A DNA stretch of 64,000 nt from Isoetes taiwanensis (lineage: Eukaryota > Streptophyta > Lycopodiopsida > Isoetales > Isoetaceae): the NCBI GenBank assembly GCA_021234155.1, contig JAJEKV010000079.1, positions 3,074,261-3,138,260 on the forward strand. The letters are read 5' to 3'. A model generated the notes under the pieces. The model was given only the letters and a program-made list of their open reading frames with translations, had not been told where the DNA came from and searched no databases. Numbering within the stretch: the first letter of the stretch is position 1; each line of letters starts with the position of its first letter. Of this stretch, positions 20,132 through 31,921 are shown in pieces. The position numbers were made by a program, and so were the translations under genes.

Positions 20132-21783
20132 GCTAATACAAGATAAATAAGACAAAGCTAATAAGATGTCCACAACATTAGGCTACGAGTATGTGGGAAT
20201 CGCTTAGAGTAAAAGATAGGTTTATCTAGTAGATAGATTTGGTCAATGATCCATCATCCCAAGTATTTGGATGAATGATAGAATATGAAGCCTACTTAAT
20301 TTATATGCATGTAAAAGGTGTTAACAAAGAATTAAGGGTTTTTGTTTGTCCCTTAAAAATGAAGGGTGCCAAAGTACTAAGGGATTACCCCAATAAATTG
20401 TGGTTGTTTTGTGCTATTGGCAAGGGTTTTGGCTTGTTTGTGTTGTATTTGACATCAATGCCATTGCAGTTGTGTAATAAATAGAGTTGCTCATTCAAAT
20501 GTAAAGCCATAATTGAGAACATTTAAACGGCATGTAAGATGTGTAAACCTATCATATTTCTAGCATTATAATTCGCTAAAGTCTCGGGCACATCTCGAAA
20601 GGCCATTAATTTCAATACATATGAGTTTCTTATAGAAATACGATGTTCCGTAGCTTAGAACCAACTTTGAGTCTATGTTGGGCATTTTTACTTGAAAACT
20701 CTGTCTCTTTCCATCCATATTTGCAAAGTTAAATATATCTTGAAATTTTATCTTAAATTTTACCATTATAAAAAATTAGCTTGCCTTAGAGTTGAACTGC
20801 CAAAGGATTAAAACATATTATCTTGTATGAACGAGATGGAAACAACAATTAGGAGTTTTAGGGGGGCAATGAAGGTGGTCTGATTGCCCAGTAGGGCAGC
20901 CAAAGTATGGAGAGTAGCAAAAGCATGGAGGATCATGGCATTGGAAAGGACTGAAGGAATCTTGAACAGTAAAAGGGAAAATGGAAGAGGAAAATTTGTT
21001 GCAAATGGCAATGATGAAGAGCAGACCAAGAAAAGATTTGATTGTTGTGCTAAGGAGGTCGGGATACAACAAGGAATTTAAGGGATTTGAAAAATTCGGG
21101 CCTTTGCCCAATCAGCAGGCTCATTGTGGGAGCATGACAACAAGGCTGGAGGTGTGAACATATGCATCTGTTATCGTTGAAGGGAGGGCAGTAAAAAGAT
21201 GGGTTTTCACCAGAGATTGAATCTATCCTTGGCCGAAGATGCTCTAGTATCATCAGAATCACTGAGGTCCTGTCAAGTACACATGAAGAAGAAACAAGAG
21301 GAAAATCAAGAGGATTTTTTGGAGATAAAATAAATACCTATGACTATCAAGAATGAAGAATGATGATGCATAGAAACATAATCAGCAAAGAAGATGACAA
21401 ATTTTCATGGTGTGTGAATTTTCCTGTTATTGGTTCTTCTGTAGAAGTGATACATCATATTCCTGTAAAGAAAAAATATCTCCATGTTGAATCCATGAAA
21501 TCTGGTGAGCGGTGGTTTATGCCACACCGAATTTGTAAAGCCAGAAAATTTACGACTTCCAAAAGAATCCATGGTTTCAAAAACTATTCCACATAGTCCT
21601 GACTGGAGTAGCAGCAATGAGAATGCAGATAAAGAAATAAACTCCACCTAAATTCTAAAGGTAAATATGTAATCTTCCATCCTCAGTCTTGCACATCAGT
21701 CTTGCATATAGTAGGACAATAAAAGATATAAGAAGATGTTTAGGACATGGAATTTATTGCTTTGGTTTTATAGAGAAGGGCTA
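20132..21783. other. No gene recognised
   Basis: Only short frames (for example 20566-20766 minus, 20818-21111 minus), none convincing, in AT-rich sequence. It ends at the next LTR. Confidence 0.4.
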
Positions 21784-22885
21784 TGACATCCCCTGCTCAT
21801 ATACGATGCCTCGATCGTATAAAAATAGGAGATTCCCTCCTATCAGCATAGCCCGCCAACATGAGGCCATCTATCTGACGTCAAGCTCTTGATGGTGAGC
21901 AAACCATCTCGAAGTGTGAGACCACCATAACAAGCTATATCAGAATGAATACATCATACATCAACAAAAAGGAAGTTCTACCCAAGCCCAGACTCATAAG
22001 GGTCGACTGACGGCTTAGACCTCTAGAAGCCAATGCAGTTCATGGCAATATGGGCCGCCTCGGCGCACCCATCGAGCCCAGGACATTCATATAGGCACGT
22101 TTTCTGCGACCGAGGAGGTGTCAGACCTATATCCGGCCCCAATACGAGGACCGACTATAAGCCTAGCACATTGTAGGAGTCCTGTAGCCGCGTTAGGCAA
22201 GACCCCACCCCCGTTTCACCATCGTAGCCATTGTGCAGTCTTTGAATCACGATATAGCGGTGGGCTCTTGTGCACAAGTCGCACCACTTGGGTTTTGAGG
22301 GTTCTATCTAGGAACATCTCTACTTCTAGATGGCCTTTAGGTCTCTACCCTCCATTTACCCATACAACACGGAGGAATAGAATGAGAGAACACAATCACA
22401 GTCAAAGTATCCATCATCATCATAGTCACACATAAGAGAGAAATTAACCATTCTATCTAATCAAAGAAGCGTTAGTTGAAGCACAAACTATTTAGGGACT
22501 AACCAGTTTCTTGGCTGGAGCCATTATCACGAAAGGCTTCCATTCTTCAAGTCTGGTCACAGTAGCTGATGGCTCCTCCTTCCTCCCCTTCCCAAATCGA
22601 TTTGGGGCAGAATTGGGGATAGGATCCCAATTTGCCCTCTAAACTTGGAAAGTCCTTCTTGGCCAATCGATTTGGGCTAGGTGGCACTGCCTTATTAGTT
22701 GACTTTAACGAATTAGTAACCTAATTAGCCTAATTAGGTTAATTAATCCCTAATATTTGAGCATAGCTAATGAAAACCCTTTTAGGTTAACCCAAGTTAT
22801 CCCCTATTGACCCTAAGGGTTTAATTATCCTACTGACGTGTCATAGTATGTATACATATACCATATAAATACTTGGAACGTCACA
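21784..22885 (-). mobile_element. Solo LTR, Ty3/gypsy-like (family B)
   Basis: On the minus strand it begins TGTGACGTTCCAAGTATTTA and continues with TGGTATATGTATA, nearly identical to the start of the LTRs of the element at 27933-39187. The other end (TGACATCCCC on the plus strand) supplies the terminal TG/CA. It is shorter (about 1.1 kb) and differs internally, so it is a related but distinct family. No gag or pol flanks it, and I could not match a 5-bp target-site duplication. All ORFs in it are noise. Confidence 0.7.
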
Positions 22886-22933
22886 ACCCATGTCGATATG
22901 GCATCTGTCTACTAGCTCCTCAATGTAAGATGA

Positions 22934-24090
22934 ATGACATCGTGTGTATTGTTAGGAATTTCATCTGGGGTGGTACATTCAGAAGGTGCTGTTGTTAAGG
23001 TATCTTGGGCTAAGTGCATTAAGTCTAAGGCAGCTGGTGGCCTTGGAATGTTGGACTTCCGTCTTCAAAGTCAGGTCATGATCTCAAAGTTCATTTGGAG
23101 GCTCCTCCTTGGTAAAGATGACTCTTCTGGCATAAGGTTGGTGCAGCAATCACTTCTGCAGTATCTCCCCTTTCACAAGACAACTATCAAACCTAGTCTC
23201 ACATTGGCTTTGTTGTACCCTCTGCATCCACATCCAAATGCTTTCCCATTCCTTAAAGTTCTGCTTGCTTCTTGGGATGCGGTTAGGTCTTTATTCCATG
23301 TGAATTTTCAAGCTTTGCTTCATTGTCAATGTCATGCTGGTGGCTTCCCTTGCAAGGTACGCATGATCAGCAGCCTTTATATGTACTTGTACATCCAAAG
23401 ATCCAACGGCGTTGGCGGCTAGCTGGGGTCGATTGCAGCTTGGTATGATTCTGGTCATCTTTTATCATGAAAGGCTTTTCAGACGAGATTTTTGTTATAC
23501 AGATGGGATCGGCAAATTTGGGCTGGGGTGGCTGATTTTTTGTTGTCTATTGTGCAGCAATCACATATTGATGTGCCTATTTGGATATGTGATGCATGTG
23601 TTAAGCCAGAGAAGTTTGTTTCTTCCACGTACAGTCTGCTTTTGGATTGTGAACCTCTCCCCCATCCCGACAGTGGCATCTTCAGGTTCCTCAACTACAG
23701 TGGAAAAGTGTTTGGATGTGGACATAAGATAAACTGCTACACCCTAAAGTGTCCGTGCTGCGATGGCAAATTCTCCATAGATGTGTTCGAGTGAATGTCT
23801 TGGTTCACAACTCTTTTCAGTGTGTCTCTCACTAGCCAGGAGATCCTACTTGCACTTTATCCCCCTATTTGGCCTAACTTGCATAAGCGGGCATTTCATC
23901 TTGCTTCTAGTTAGATTTTGTAGTCTATCTGGCAGAGGCGATGTCTGTGTATTTTCCAAGGTATACACATCTCTGATCAGCAGCTTCTTTGTTATGCTCA
24001 GCATAAGATCACTAAAGCTTATCATTGCTTATCTCTAACTGATGATAGAAAAGAGATAATTTGGCAGACATATTTACGGTGTTCCTCTTA
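22934..24090 (+). pseudogene. LINE (non-LTR) retrotransposon remnant: end of RT and zinc-binding tail
   Basis: 22976-23110 reads VSWAKCIKSKAAGGLGMLDF then ISKFIWRLLLGKDDS, the conserved 'W..C..K..GGLG..' block after the reverse transcriptase of plant LINEs. Further on, in shifted frames, FVSSTYSLLLDCEPLPHPDS and GIFRFLNY match the plant LINE zf-RVT region, followed by a tail with TDDRKEIIWQTYL. Multiple stops and frameshifts make it dead. It is 5'-truncated. The AT-rich 3' end (TTGTTAATAAAAAGAG at about 24180) may be the old 3' UTR. Confidence 0.75.
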
Positions 24091-24287
24091 TGCATAGACA
24101 GGTGTTTGTGCCAAGTTGGGTCTGTCTATCCACTAGGGTTTTTATTCCTATCTGTACATTATGTACTGCGCCTTTGTTCTTGTTAATAAAAAGAGTCTCG
24201 CGTTGTACATGAACACATACAGGTTTGAGAGAGTTTGAGAGGACTTGGAGAGTTTTCCTGTATTTCACATATGGGCTTTAGTGAATG

Positions 24288-24295
24288 GTTAAAAC
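24288..24295. repeat. Target-site duplication GTTAAAAC, left copy
   Basis: Identical 8-mer to 41016-41023, immediately outside the inverted ends of the DNA transposon. Confidence 0.75.
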
Positions 24296-24330
24296 CGGTG
24301 CTACTATTGGCACCCTAACTATACATTCAA

Positions 24331-24766
24331 AACCAAGCGATATCGAAAGTTAGATATACGTGTCGAACTTCGATATACAAATATCTGGCGTGTATCGAAG
24401 TTCGATATCGCATTAGTATATCTAGTTAGATATACATCGTATATCGAACTCGATATAGGGGTTTTTTTTTTTTTTTCGATTATGGCCGGCCGGAAAAATC
24501 CGTATATAAGCGTCATTTTTATACAATTATACGGCGTATATAGCGTATCGAACTCGATATATGCCATATACGTATATCACACTCGATATACGCTATATAC
24601 GTATAAAAATTGATATACGGGTTTTTATTTTTGCAGCCCATGGCCTTTTCCACATTACAAATGACGTATATCGAGTTAGATATACGTCCTTTTTTTGGCA
24701 CCATGCCACTGACGTATATTTAGCGCGATATACAACATGTATATCGAACTCGATATACGTCACTCC
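24331..24766. repeat. Left subterminal palindrome array (TATATCGAACTCGATATA family)
   Basis: At least eight copies of the core pairs ATATCGAA / TTCGATAT and TATCGA.CTCGATA occur in 436 bp, several being perfect palindromes such as ATCGAAGTTCGAT. The array stops at the TATA box at 24767. In DNA transposons, dense subterminal repeats of this type are transposase binding sites. Confidence 0.85.
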
Positions 24767-24774
24767 TATAAAAT
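24767..24774 (+). promoter_or_regulatory. TATA box just inside the left palindrome array
   Basis: TATAAAAT, 76 nt before the first ATG (24843) of the plus-strand gene. It sits exactly where the subterminal palindromes end, as expected for a promoter driven from the transposon end. Confidence 0.5.
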
Positions 24775-24842
24775 ATCAATAGCTCGTGTGAGACGCATCG
24801 ACTCGTCCATGCTTTGGTGATCTTCCTTCCGGTCTTTTGCTC

Positions 24843-26300
24843 ATGGTGTCTGATTTTTCATATGTAAGCTTTTATTTTATTTCTTTTTAACGCGTACTTT
24901 TGTTACATATAGTGTTCCTCCTGTTCCTGTAGCTATCGAAGACGACGGTATCAATTCCATTCATTTTGTATTAAACGTATGTCACTATTTTGATTTTGTG
25001 CCATAAGTACGTATGAATAGAATAATATTCTTGTAACTATATTAGGACAAGAATTATTTATTGTATATTTGATATTGTACTAGGGATTGTAGATGGAGAC
25101 CAACTATGATTCGGAGGCTAGTGGTAGTGATGATGATTTTCAAATATCTCGATGAGTTCTCTAGTGACATAGAGGGTTTTTTACGAAGAAGGGGCTCTTA
25201 ACCGATGAAGAGCTTGACATTGGGGGCGATGTATCTAGGTCCTCAACCTTACGGGGAGGATTACGTGGATGTGAGTGGAATAGGAAGCCAACATCCTCCT
25301 AGAAGCCATCGAGAGTTATTGATAGAGTGTGCAACAAGATATCCTGACCCTATTGCATGGCTAGATAGTAGAATAGTTAAGGGATATGGATTTACGTCTG
25401 AAACATATCAGCTTATGAGACATTGCATAATGCATCATAGTAATCCCTTGTCTTCGACATTGATAGATGTGATCCAAACTTTCCTTCCACTTCCCCAACC
25501 CCAATTGCTTTGGTGAAAGGTCGGCGTTGGAATGCATATATGTCTAAACTTCATCTGAGACCTGCTTGTAGGGTCCTATTTGTATAGGCTCGACCATGGA
25601 CCTAGCGTGGGATTCCATGGATAGAGATGTGGGACACTATTGTGGCCCATCATCACTGGAAGAATCTACACATGTCTCATTTTATAAAACCATGGAAACA
25701 CTAGAGGCAGAGTGGGAGGTAGGACTTCTATTTCATGGCATTCCAAGACAATACATTACGTGATTGCCTCACAAAGATGCCAATGTGGAGCTAGAATGAG
25801 ACTAGGCGATGAGCACTTTGATCACAAGGTTGAAATAAGTATTGATCAATTAGAAGAGCGGGTCATTCATTGCAAACCACGATTATAGAGTCGCGGTTAG
25901 TCCATACGCACTCTAGGAATGCGGTACAAAACTCGAGAGGCTGCGATGATTATGCATGTCATCGTTGGAGGCATCCTCGTCGTCGTGCGGTTGGAAATTA
26001 TAGCAAGTCGCGGAGATCCCATAGACGTGGTTGTACATTTCGAATACGTATTGTACAAAGTAGATCCTGCATCCATTGATCAGAGAGCATTTGTGTTGGT
26101 ACGCTCTCAACATTCAGGACACGACCCCTTCAGCTGTGCTGAAGATTGGTCTATGCCAGTATATCCATAATTGCTCCAGGAGGCTGCTAGTTTATTAACA
26201 TCAGTTTCCAAGGCCAAGACGGTTTGGGATTTTATGAGGCAGTGTGGACCGACCATGAAGCAGGATGCCTCACGCATGGTCCAACGATCATAGATAACAG
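24843..26300 (+). pseudogene. Plus-strand gene of the DNA transposon (decayed, unidentified)
   Basis: Possible first exon from the ATG at 24843 (MVSDFSY) with donor TATGTAAGC, then an exon after CTGTAG (AIEDDGINSIHFVL), and then an acidic segment from an ATG at 25093 (METNYDSEASGSDDDFQIS). A 103-residue frame at 25205-25516 includes YGEDYVDVSGIGSQHPPRSH and NPLSSTLIDVIQTFLPLPQP. Beyond this, several shifted frames to about 26300 read like protein (for example AEDWSMPVYP, KAKTVWDFMRQCGPTMKQ). I cannot match it to any transposase, and no DDE triad is visible through the frameshifts. Position makes it the best candidate for the element's transposase. Confidence 0.4.
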
Positions 26301-26399
26301 GATCTATGATAAGTACTCTACGTCTCTTTGGTACGGAAACATATGCCTAAGGACTCTAAAAAACCATAATCAAAAGGTTACCTATACATGATAAGTGAT

Positions 26400-27927
26400 A
26401 AAAACAATAAATAAAACGCATGTCAAGTGTAACTTACCCTAGCTCGACACGTACAATCTCATCTTCCCACTCCATCGCATATGCAACTACGGCTCGGCCC
26501 CCAACTCGACCGCGACGAGGAGGTCTCCCACGTGGACGTCTAGCTCGTGTCTGCTCCTGGTGGGAGGGGAGCTCACATCGATCTAGTAGGTGATGGTCAA
26601 CCCTGATGGGCGTCTCTGGAAGTGCAATCTCACATGCACATACACACCATCCCTGTCCACCAAACGCCTGAGCTCCGTGATGATGTCAACCCTATAGTCC
26701 CTGGCAAAGATAAACACCTCCTCAAAGAATGCAAGCTGCAGCTCAAGCTCAGGTGGCATCACAATATCAAGGGGATACTGCACATCCCTCCTCTGCTCAT
26801 CTGCCCATCCACGGAGTGGCTGTGCCAACAGACATGCCCAGATATCATGCCTCCCATACTCGCCCTCCCAAAACAGGAAGTAACCTCTGGCCCGGTCTCT
26901 AATCCATGCGTCTCGCCCAGGTGCATCCTCATGTGGTGGAAATGGTGTGATAAGTACTGAAGCCCCTGGTCCCATCTCAGTGTGCAAGATGTCACTAAAG
27001 ACCTGATGACCCCTCTGCGCAAGATCTGAGTCTATCGGAAGGCGTCGTATCCCCTCTCTAAGTGTCTCTAGTGGAGGAGGTGTCTGCATGAACATATCAC
27101 GTGGAATGTCCTCTCTCTGCCATGGTGTACTGTCTCTATGCATCTCTACACTGGGATCCACCCCACTACTCCTCCAACTCTCTAAATGATCCAATGATCT
27201 TCTCCTCTGTGCATCTGCCTGTCTCAACCTCTCTGCCTCCATCTCCTTATCCCGTAAGCACCTCTCTACCTCCTCCTGTCTCAACCTCTCTGTCTCCTTT
27301 GCTGCATCTCGTGTCATCCTCTCTACCTCCTCCTGTGCCGCCTGTCTCCTCCTCGCTATCATCTCCGCCTCCTCTACTGCCTGCTGTCTCACCCTCTCCG
27401 CGTCCTCTACTGCCTGCTGTCTCACCCTCTCCGCCTCATCAAATGCAGCCTGACACCATGCAGCTGTCCTACTAGCCTGCTCCTCCTGCGGCTGTCGTCT
27501 CCGTCTATACGACTCTTGCACCAAGAGCCGCCGTCTCTCCGACTCCTCCTGCCTGGCCCGCTCAGTAGCCTCAGCTGATGCACCATGAGTGTCCCCATCA
27601 TGTGGAGGCATGCATCCATCAACCCCTACATGTGTCTGCTGCTGCTGTCCTCTCAACTCATGAACAAACCCTGCCAAGTCTGCCTGACTAGGATAGCGTC
27701 CTGCCCTCATACGCTCCTCAAACTGTCTCTGAAACCACCTCTGACTCAAACCCCCCGTCCTATGCAGGCACTCTGCCGCCCTCTGGATGGGCCTGAAGCC
27801 ATCGAAGTCTAAGAGGTCTAGTAGTCTCCCTCTCATACTCTCTCTCAGCCACTACCTGGGCCATCCAGGCATCAAGAACATCTGGAAAGGCCTGCAACAA
27901 CTCCTCTGGAGACAAGGTGGTGGTAGC
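26400..27927 (-). pseudogene. Coiled-coil, AT-hook-like protein of the DNA transposon (main exon, interrupted)
   Basis: The ATG-started 417-residue frame (27836 to 26583) is preceded in another frame by protein-like text LSPEELLQAFPDVLDAWMAQ then VVAEREYE, so one frameshift near 27835 separates the true N-terminal part. Residues about 90-215 of the long frame are a highly charged heptad-like region (AERVRQQAVEDAERVRQQAV and similar), a probable coiled coil. The C-terminal part (about 255-417) is globular-looking and unknown. Just after the stop, another frame continues with RARRPRGRPPRRGR, an AT-hook-like basic motif, then MEWEDEIVRVELG and a stop. Nested LTR insertion at 27928 cuts the exon. 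A DNA-binding accessory or transposase subunit is my inference. Confidence 0.55.
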
Positions 27928-27932
27928 TCTAT
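27928..27932. repeat. Target-site duplication TCTAT, left copy
   Basis: Identical 5-mer to 39188-39192, flanking the TG...CA ends of the nested LTR element. Confidence 0.85.
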
Positions 27933-29528
27933 TGTGACGTTCCAAGTATTTATACGGTATATGTATAAATACATTGACACGTCACCCAGTGAACGTACGC
28001 CACCATATGGGGCACGGTAACCTAGGGGGTTGACCAAAAGGGATTTAGTTAGCCATGTTAATCTAATTATAAAGGATAATTATAAAGGCACATGTATTGG
28101 GTCAACTAATGGGTTGGGAAGGTGCCACTTGGCAAAACCCGAGTGGTCAGCATGGGGGTTGCTAAATCGAGCCACCAAAGGGAAGCGCCACCCTCTTCTA
28201 ACCCACAATTGACCCACTGGCCCAGGCGGTGACCACCCAAGAGCCATAGCTGATCTTCCCCCAAATAAGCCAAACACCCTTTAGGCACATTCTTTGTCAC
28301 CCTCCGTACGTCACCATGGAAGCACCCCAAGATAACGGCTCCAGCAGAAACACTGGTTAGTAGTAGTTCAGTTGTGAATTGTAGAATAATATTCTCTTCT
28401 GATTGCTTTTGTTGAGATTAACCCTTCTCTGGTAAGTAGGATTACATTTCAATTTTGAATGGTGCTCTGTTACAAAATGATGGATGAATCTATGGAGTAG
28501 TTTAATAGTTTCCATTAAACAGGGGTTTAAAGGGGGGGTAGAGACCTCTGAGCTCAAATATGATAGTATGCTCCTAGATAGAACCCTGTAATATTCCCAT
28601 TAATTGCGGCCTGTGTACAAGAGACCACCGGGTCGTAGGCGCTATGGTCGGGCTTAGCACCAGACAAGGGACACAGTGGTGAAGTGGGGGTGGGGTCTTG
28701 CACGAACATAAAAGGCTCCTGAGACTCCTACAGTGGGCTAGGCCCGATAGTCGGTCACGTAGAGGGCCGGGTATGGGTCTGATACTCCCTGGGTGTAGAG
28801 GTGTGATCCGTATGGAGCACCTTGCACTTTGAGTAGATTTAGGGTGAGTAAGTTGGAATGCGGATCGATCGGGGGTGCGTGATCACGCCGCGTATTCTCT
28901 AGCTCACCCATGGAACCATCTGTGATCACGGAAGGGGCGGCTTCCCGACCTGCCTCATCGGACCGGGGCGTCATGAACCCTGGAATAGACTCAAAAGGGT
29001 GATACCTTGAATCTGCGTCTCCGGAAGGCTATAGCGAAGCCATAGCGTGAATCGACCCATCTGCAAAGTGTGCACAGGAGGGGCGGATGGAGTGGACAAC
29101 CCTAGCCGATGTTCTATGCCAGCCAACGCCATGCCAAGACTTCGATGTCTGCTGATCTCTTGAGGCCCAGTAGTCGAGTTGATCCTCACCGAGTCACGGC
29201 GGGGTAGAACCCGAGGTTTGGGGTGTTTTCTTAGTTCTATGCCTATTCTTTGCCGTTGGTATTTGGATGGATGTGCCACCCCTTAGTGGTGGTTATTTAT
29301 ATATGATTTATGCTGTGTGCTAACCCTTGTATTCATGCTTCCGCGACGTAGGAGCCCATCGAAGGCGTGGGCCGAATGACACCTCCGTGCCCTTAACCCG
29401 AGCATCTCTACGTAGATGGCACGGGTTAGACGGAGGGCCCTGATCATGGTGAGATAGTCGCCATGGAAGGGAAAAGTCCCGTATGTATCTGGGTAGGGGT
29501 AAGTATATATTGAGGGGGGCGTCCGCGG
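27933..29528 (+). mobile_element. 5' LTR of the nested Ty3/gypsy element
   Basis: Starts TGTGACGTTCC and aligns collinearly with 37644-39187. Differences are many short indels as well as substitutions, so the insertion is old. The terminal CA is eroded (the end reads GGGGGGCGTCCGCGG where the 3' LTR reads GGAGGTCACA). The start contains GTATTTATA and TATAAATAC as an inverted pair. Any reading frames here (for example 28738-29577) are LTR noise. Confidence 0.88.
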
Positions 29529-29540
29529 TGGTATCGAGCC
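29529..29540 (+). promoter_or_regulatory. Primer binding site (tRNA-iMet type)
   Basis: TGGTATCGAGCC directly follows the 5' LTR. It matches the plant Ty3 consensus TGGTATCAGAGCC with one deletion. Confidence 0.75.
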
Positions 29541-30313
29541 GTGATTTGGTTGCGAAATCATAGTGACCACCAAACACTAACTCGTTAGTTCGGTAGTTAG
29601 GAGGAGGCTAAGTTAATGTGTTGCTAGTCCTCTTTGATGTTTGGCTTTGTGCTAGGTTAAAGTAAGAAATTGTAGCTTTAAAGAAGTTAGGGCGTTTGGA
29701 GGCCCCAAGTTTGGAGGAATTATAAAATTTTATAGGTAGCTTAAATGAAGGAGAAAGTGGTTCCATTGGAACGGGCGTACCCCAAATACCCTAGGGCCGA
29801 TTAAAATAAGCTGGTGGAAAAATGGTCAAGGGGCGGCCCGGAAGTCAACTTCGAGCGCCCAGCGTGAATTTTATCGCCTTGCGGTCGGCGTGGGAGACCC
29901 AAAATGCGGTCGGCCCGACCTCCCGCCAAACCTTGAGTCAGCGGGCCCGGAAGTCAACCCGGGCGCCGCTTGCTTTTCGTCGACCCCGAGCCGCGGTGGG
30001 AGTCGCGTAAAAATGCAGCCGTAGCCGTCGTTATGCCAGCGTATTTCCGCCGTGCTTATTTTATAATAACAAAATTTAAAAGATAATAGGAAAAATTTTA
30101 AAATTTTAAAAGTTAAGCTGGCCGTTAAAGTTTCTTTTTGTTGTTTTGTTTTAAGCCTTGTCCTCGTAGCCTTCGCCGGGCAAGCCTTGCCCGCCATCGC
30201 CATCGGACTGACCACCTTTCGCCCTTGTTCCTCACTAACCCTAGCGCCCTCATTTCTGTTTTCCTAGGCACCAAAGCCTTACGCTTGTCCTCTTAGACCT
30301 TGGTGCTACAGCC
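29541..30313. other. 5' leader of the Ty3 element; no gene recognised
   Basis: Contains GC-rich segments (29830-30000) but no protein-like frame. Non-coding leader or decayed sequence. Confidence 0.4.
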
Positions 30314-31020
30314 ATGGCCAACATCAAAGGCGCTCAGGATCCCTCTACCCTCACCATAGCGAGATCTATGCCTTGATGGCCCGGCACATGGCCTCTTGAC
30401 CCGGCTTTCATCGACATACTCTTGGGCGAGTTGGTGGGCGGTTCGAGAACAATGATAGAATCCCATACCCCATCTACCACTTCTCAGAGCCGTTTAAGAT
30501 CCGATTGGACCTTCGCCGGCTCCCTTACAGGTGGCGAGAACAGCGACTTGGTCATGATCTTTGATTAAGTTCTACCCTCCCGAATGTAGGGCCACTGAAG
30601 AGGAGGAGGACATCTGAAAAGGGCCCAACAATATAAGGAACTTGGCGGGGAGGATGATAGAAGGGGAGATAGAAGCGAGCTGATCTGGCAGCTCGAGGAA
30701 GAATCTACCGGTACTTGGAAGATGGGGTTGCGTCATAGATGGCGGGGCAATTGAGATTCCGTACCAATGGCATGAAGCTTCCCGAGGCTTCATGTAGGAA
30801 CCGATTCGATGCTCGGTCTACGGATTATTTAGCGACAATCAGTTAATGATATGGCCGGCCCAGCAAATTTTCCCAACCGGTACCCTAACTTCTTGCCCGG
30901 TGTAGTGAACATTTTGCTTCCGGGTTGGGAAGACCTTAGGAGAGCGGGGAGCAGGGGAAGGGAGGAGAGGATCGAGCGGGAGAAAGCGAGGAGAAGGCTC
31001 GGCAAGACCAGCCAAAGCCC
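30314..31020 (+). pseudogene. Unclassified coding-like region upstream of the H3 copy
   Basis: An ATG at 30314 opens MANIKGAQDPSTLT. Other frames then carry protein-like runs: PAFIDILLGELVGG, RIPYPIYHFSEPFKIRLDLR and KFYPPECRATEEEED. Frame changes are frequent and the product is unrecognised. It may be a first extra ORF of the Ty3 element or part of a captured host segment that also includes the H3 copy. Confidence 0.3.
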
Positions 31021-31167
31021 GCGGGAAGGGGGTATCTGGGAGTGGGGGGACCCAATCCCAACGGGCATGTGGCCGTTAAGCCACGGGAGGAAGGCCGTAG
31101 CCGGAAGTCCGGCAGGCCAATACAAGGAGAAGCTAAAGGCTGGCCGGGAGCTTTTGGCAAGAATCGA

Positions 31168-31557
31168 GCTCGGTCGGGAGGCGGCCCGGGTAGATCGTCC
31201 CACCAGCTGTTGGGGCCAAGGCGGTACACCGCAGCGGGGCGCCTCCCAACCCACACTCCCGAGAGGAAGCCCCACCGATATAGACCGATGCTTGTGGCCT
31301 TCACGGAGATCCGCAAGTTCAGTCAACCCAACCCGATCGGAGGCTCCCCTTCGGAGAGGTTGGTCAGGGAGATTGCCTGAGGAGTTCAAGACCGGCGTCC
31401 GCTTCCAGGACATTTGCTATTTTGGCTTCAAGAGGCTGCGGAAGCCTATCTGAGTGGCGCTTTTGGTGGCACGCCAACCTTTCGCGATCCGCGCCAAAGG
31501 GTTACCATCATGCCTAAGGATTTAGCCACGACCCGAGGATTCGGGGAGCATCCTTAG
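31168..31557 (+). pseudogene. Histone H3 pseudogene inside the Ty3 element
   Basis: About 130 codons to a TAG, against 136 residues for plant H3. 31258-31377 reads RKPHRYRPMLVAFTEIRKF then PSERLVREIA, 31381-31420 reads EEFKTGVRFQ, 31428 onward reads QEAAEAYL, and 31500-31520 reads RVTIMPKDL. These are the conserved H3 blocks in correct order: alpha-N (PHRYRPGTVALREIRK), alpha-1 (QRLVREIAQDFKTDLRFQ), alpha-2 (LQEAAEAYL) and alpha-3/C-term (RVTIMPKDI). At least two frameshifts (near 31378 and 31426) break it. A basic tail of H3-like length precedes the core. The surviving blocks are canonical H3-like rather than CENH3-like. An A/T-rich stretch with AATAAAAAT follows at about 31600, compatible with a retrocopied 3' end. 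Confidence 0.8.
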
Positions 31558-31921
31558 CATCTTTTGAGTTTCCCACATTGTAAATTTTTTTTTTTGGATT
31601 AAATAAAAATTTCTGCGTTTTATATTAAGATTTTTTTTTTTATCTATTTTTATTTTGTGTTAAATCTGAAAATGCGGCGTCGGCATAATAAAAGGGATGG
31701 AGCGGTTTTCAAAGTTTCATTTCGGTTATCACATCTTTTTCTTGCTTCCTCCTCACTTCTAAGCGCTATGGCGCCCACCGACTTGCTTGCATGAAATGCG
31801 AAGGCGAGAGACAGGGATCCGCAAGTGCCCTTCGATCTCTTAAGCCCCTTGCTATGCCCGGTCTAGACCTCATCACCAATATGCGGCGGCACCAGTTATC
31901 TTTGGGTTCTTAGATTTTTAC
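31558..31921. other. AT-rich spacer, no gene
   Basis: Two T-runs and AATAAA-like sequence around 31590-31640. A short frame from 31768 (MAPTDLLA) may be the eroded start of the next coding region. Confidence 0.4.

Noticed and set aside
22118-22435. 105-residue ORF
   Set aside because: Lies wholly inside an LTR and has no protein-like features.
27101-27475. Plus-strand proline/serine-rich ORF
   Set aside because: Shadow of the minus-strand coiled-coil region (Arg/Glu codons reversed).
30829-31413. 194-residue minus-strand ORF in the Ty3 element
   Set aside because: Antisense shadow of GC-rich sequence that includes the H3 copy, whose conserved blocks are on the plus strand.
30851-31453. 200-residue plus-strand ORF as a real protein
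   Set aside because: Only its last 25 residues match H3, in a shifted frame. The rest is an out-of-frame reading of the H3 tail and upstream DNA.
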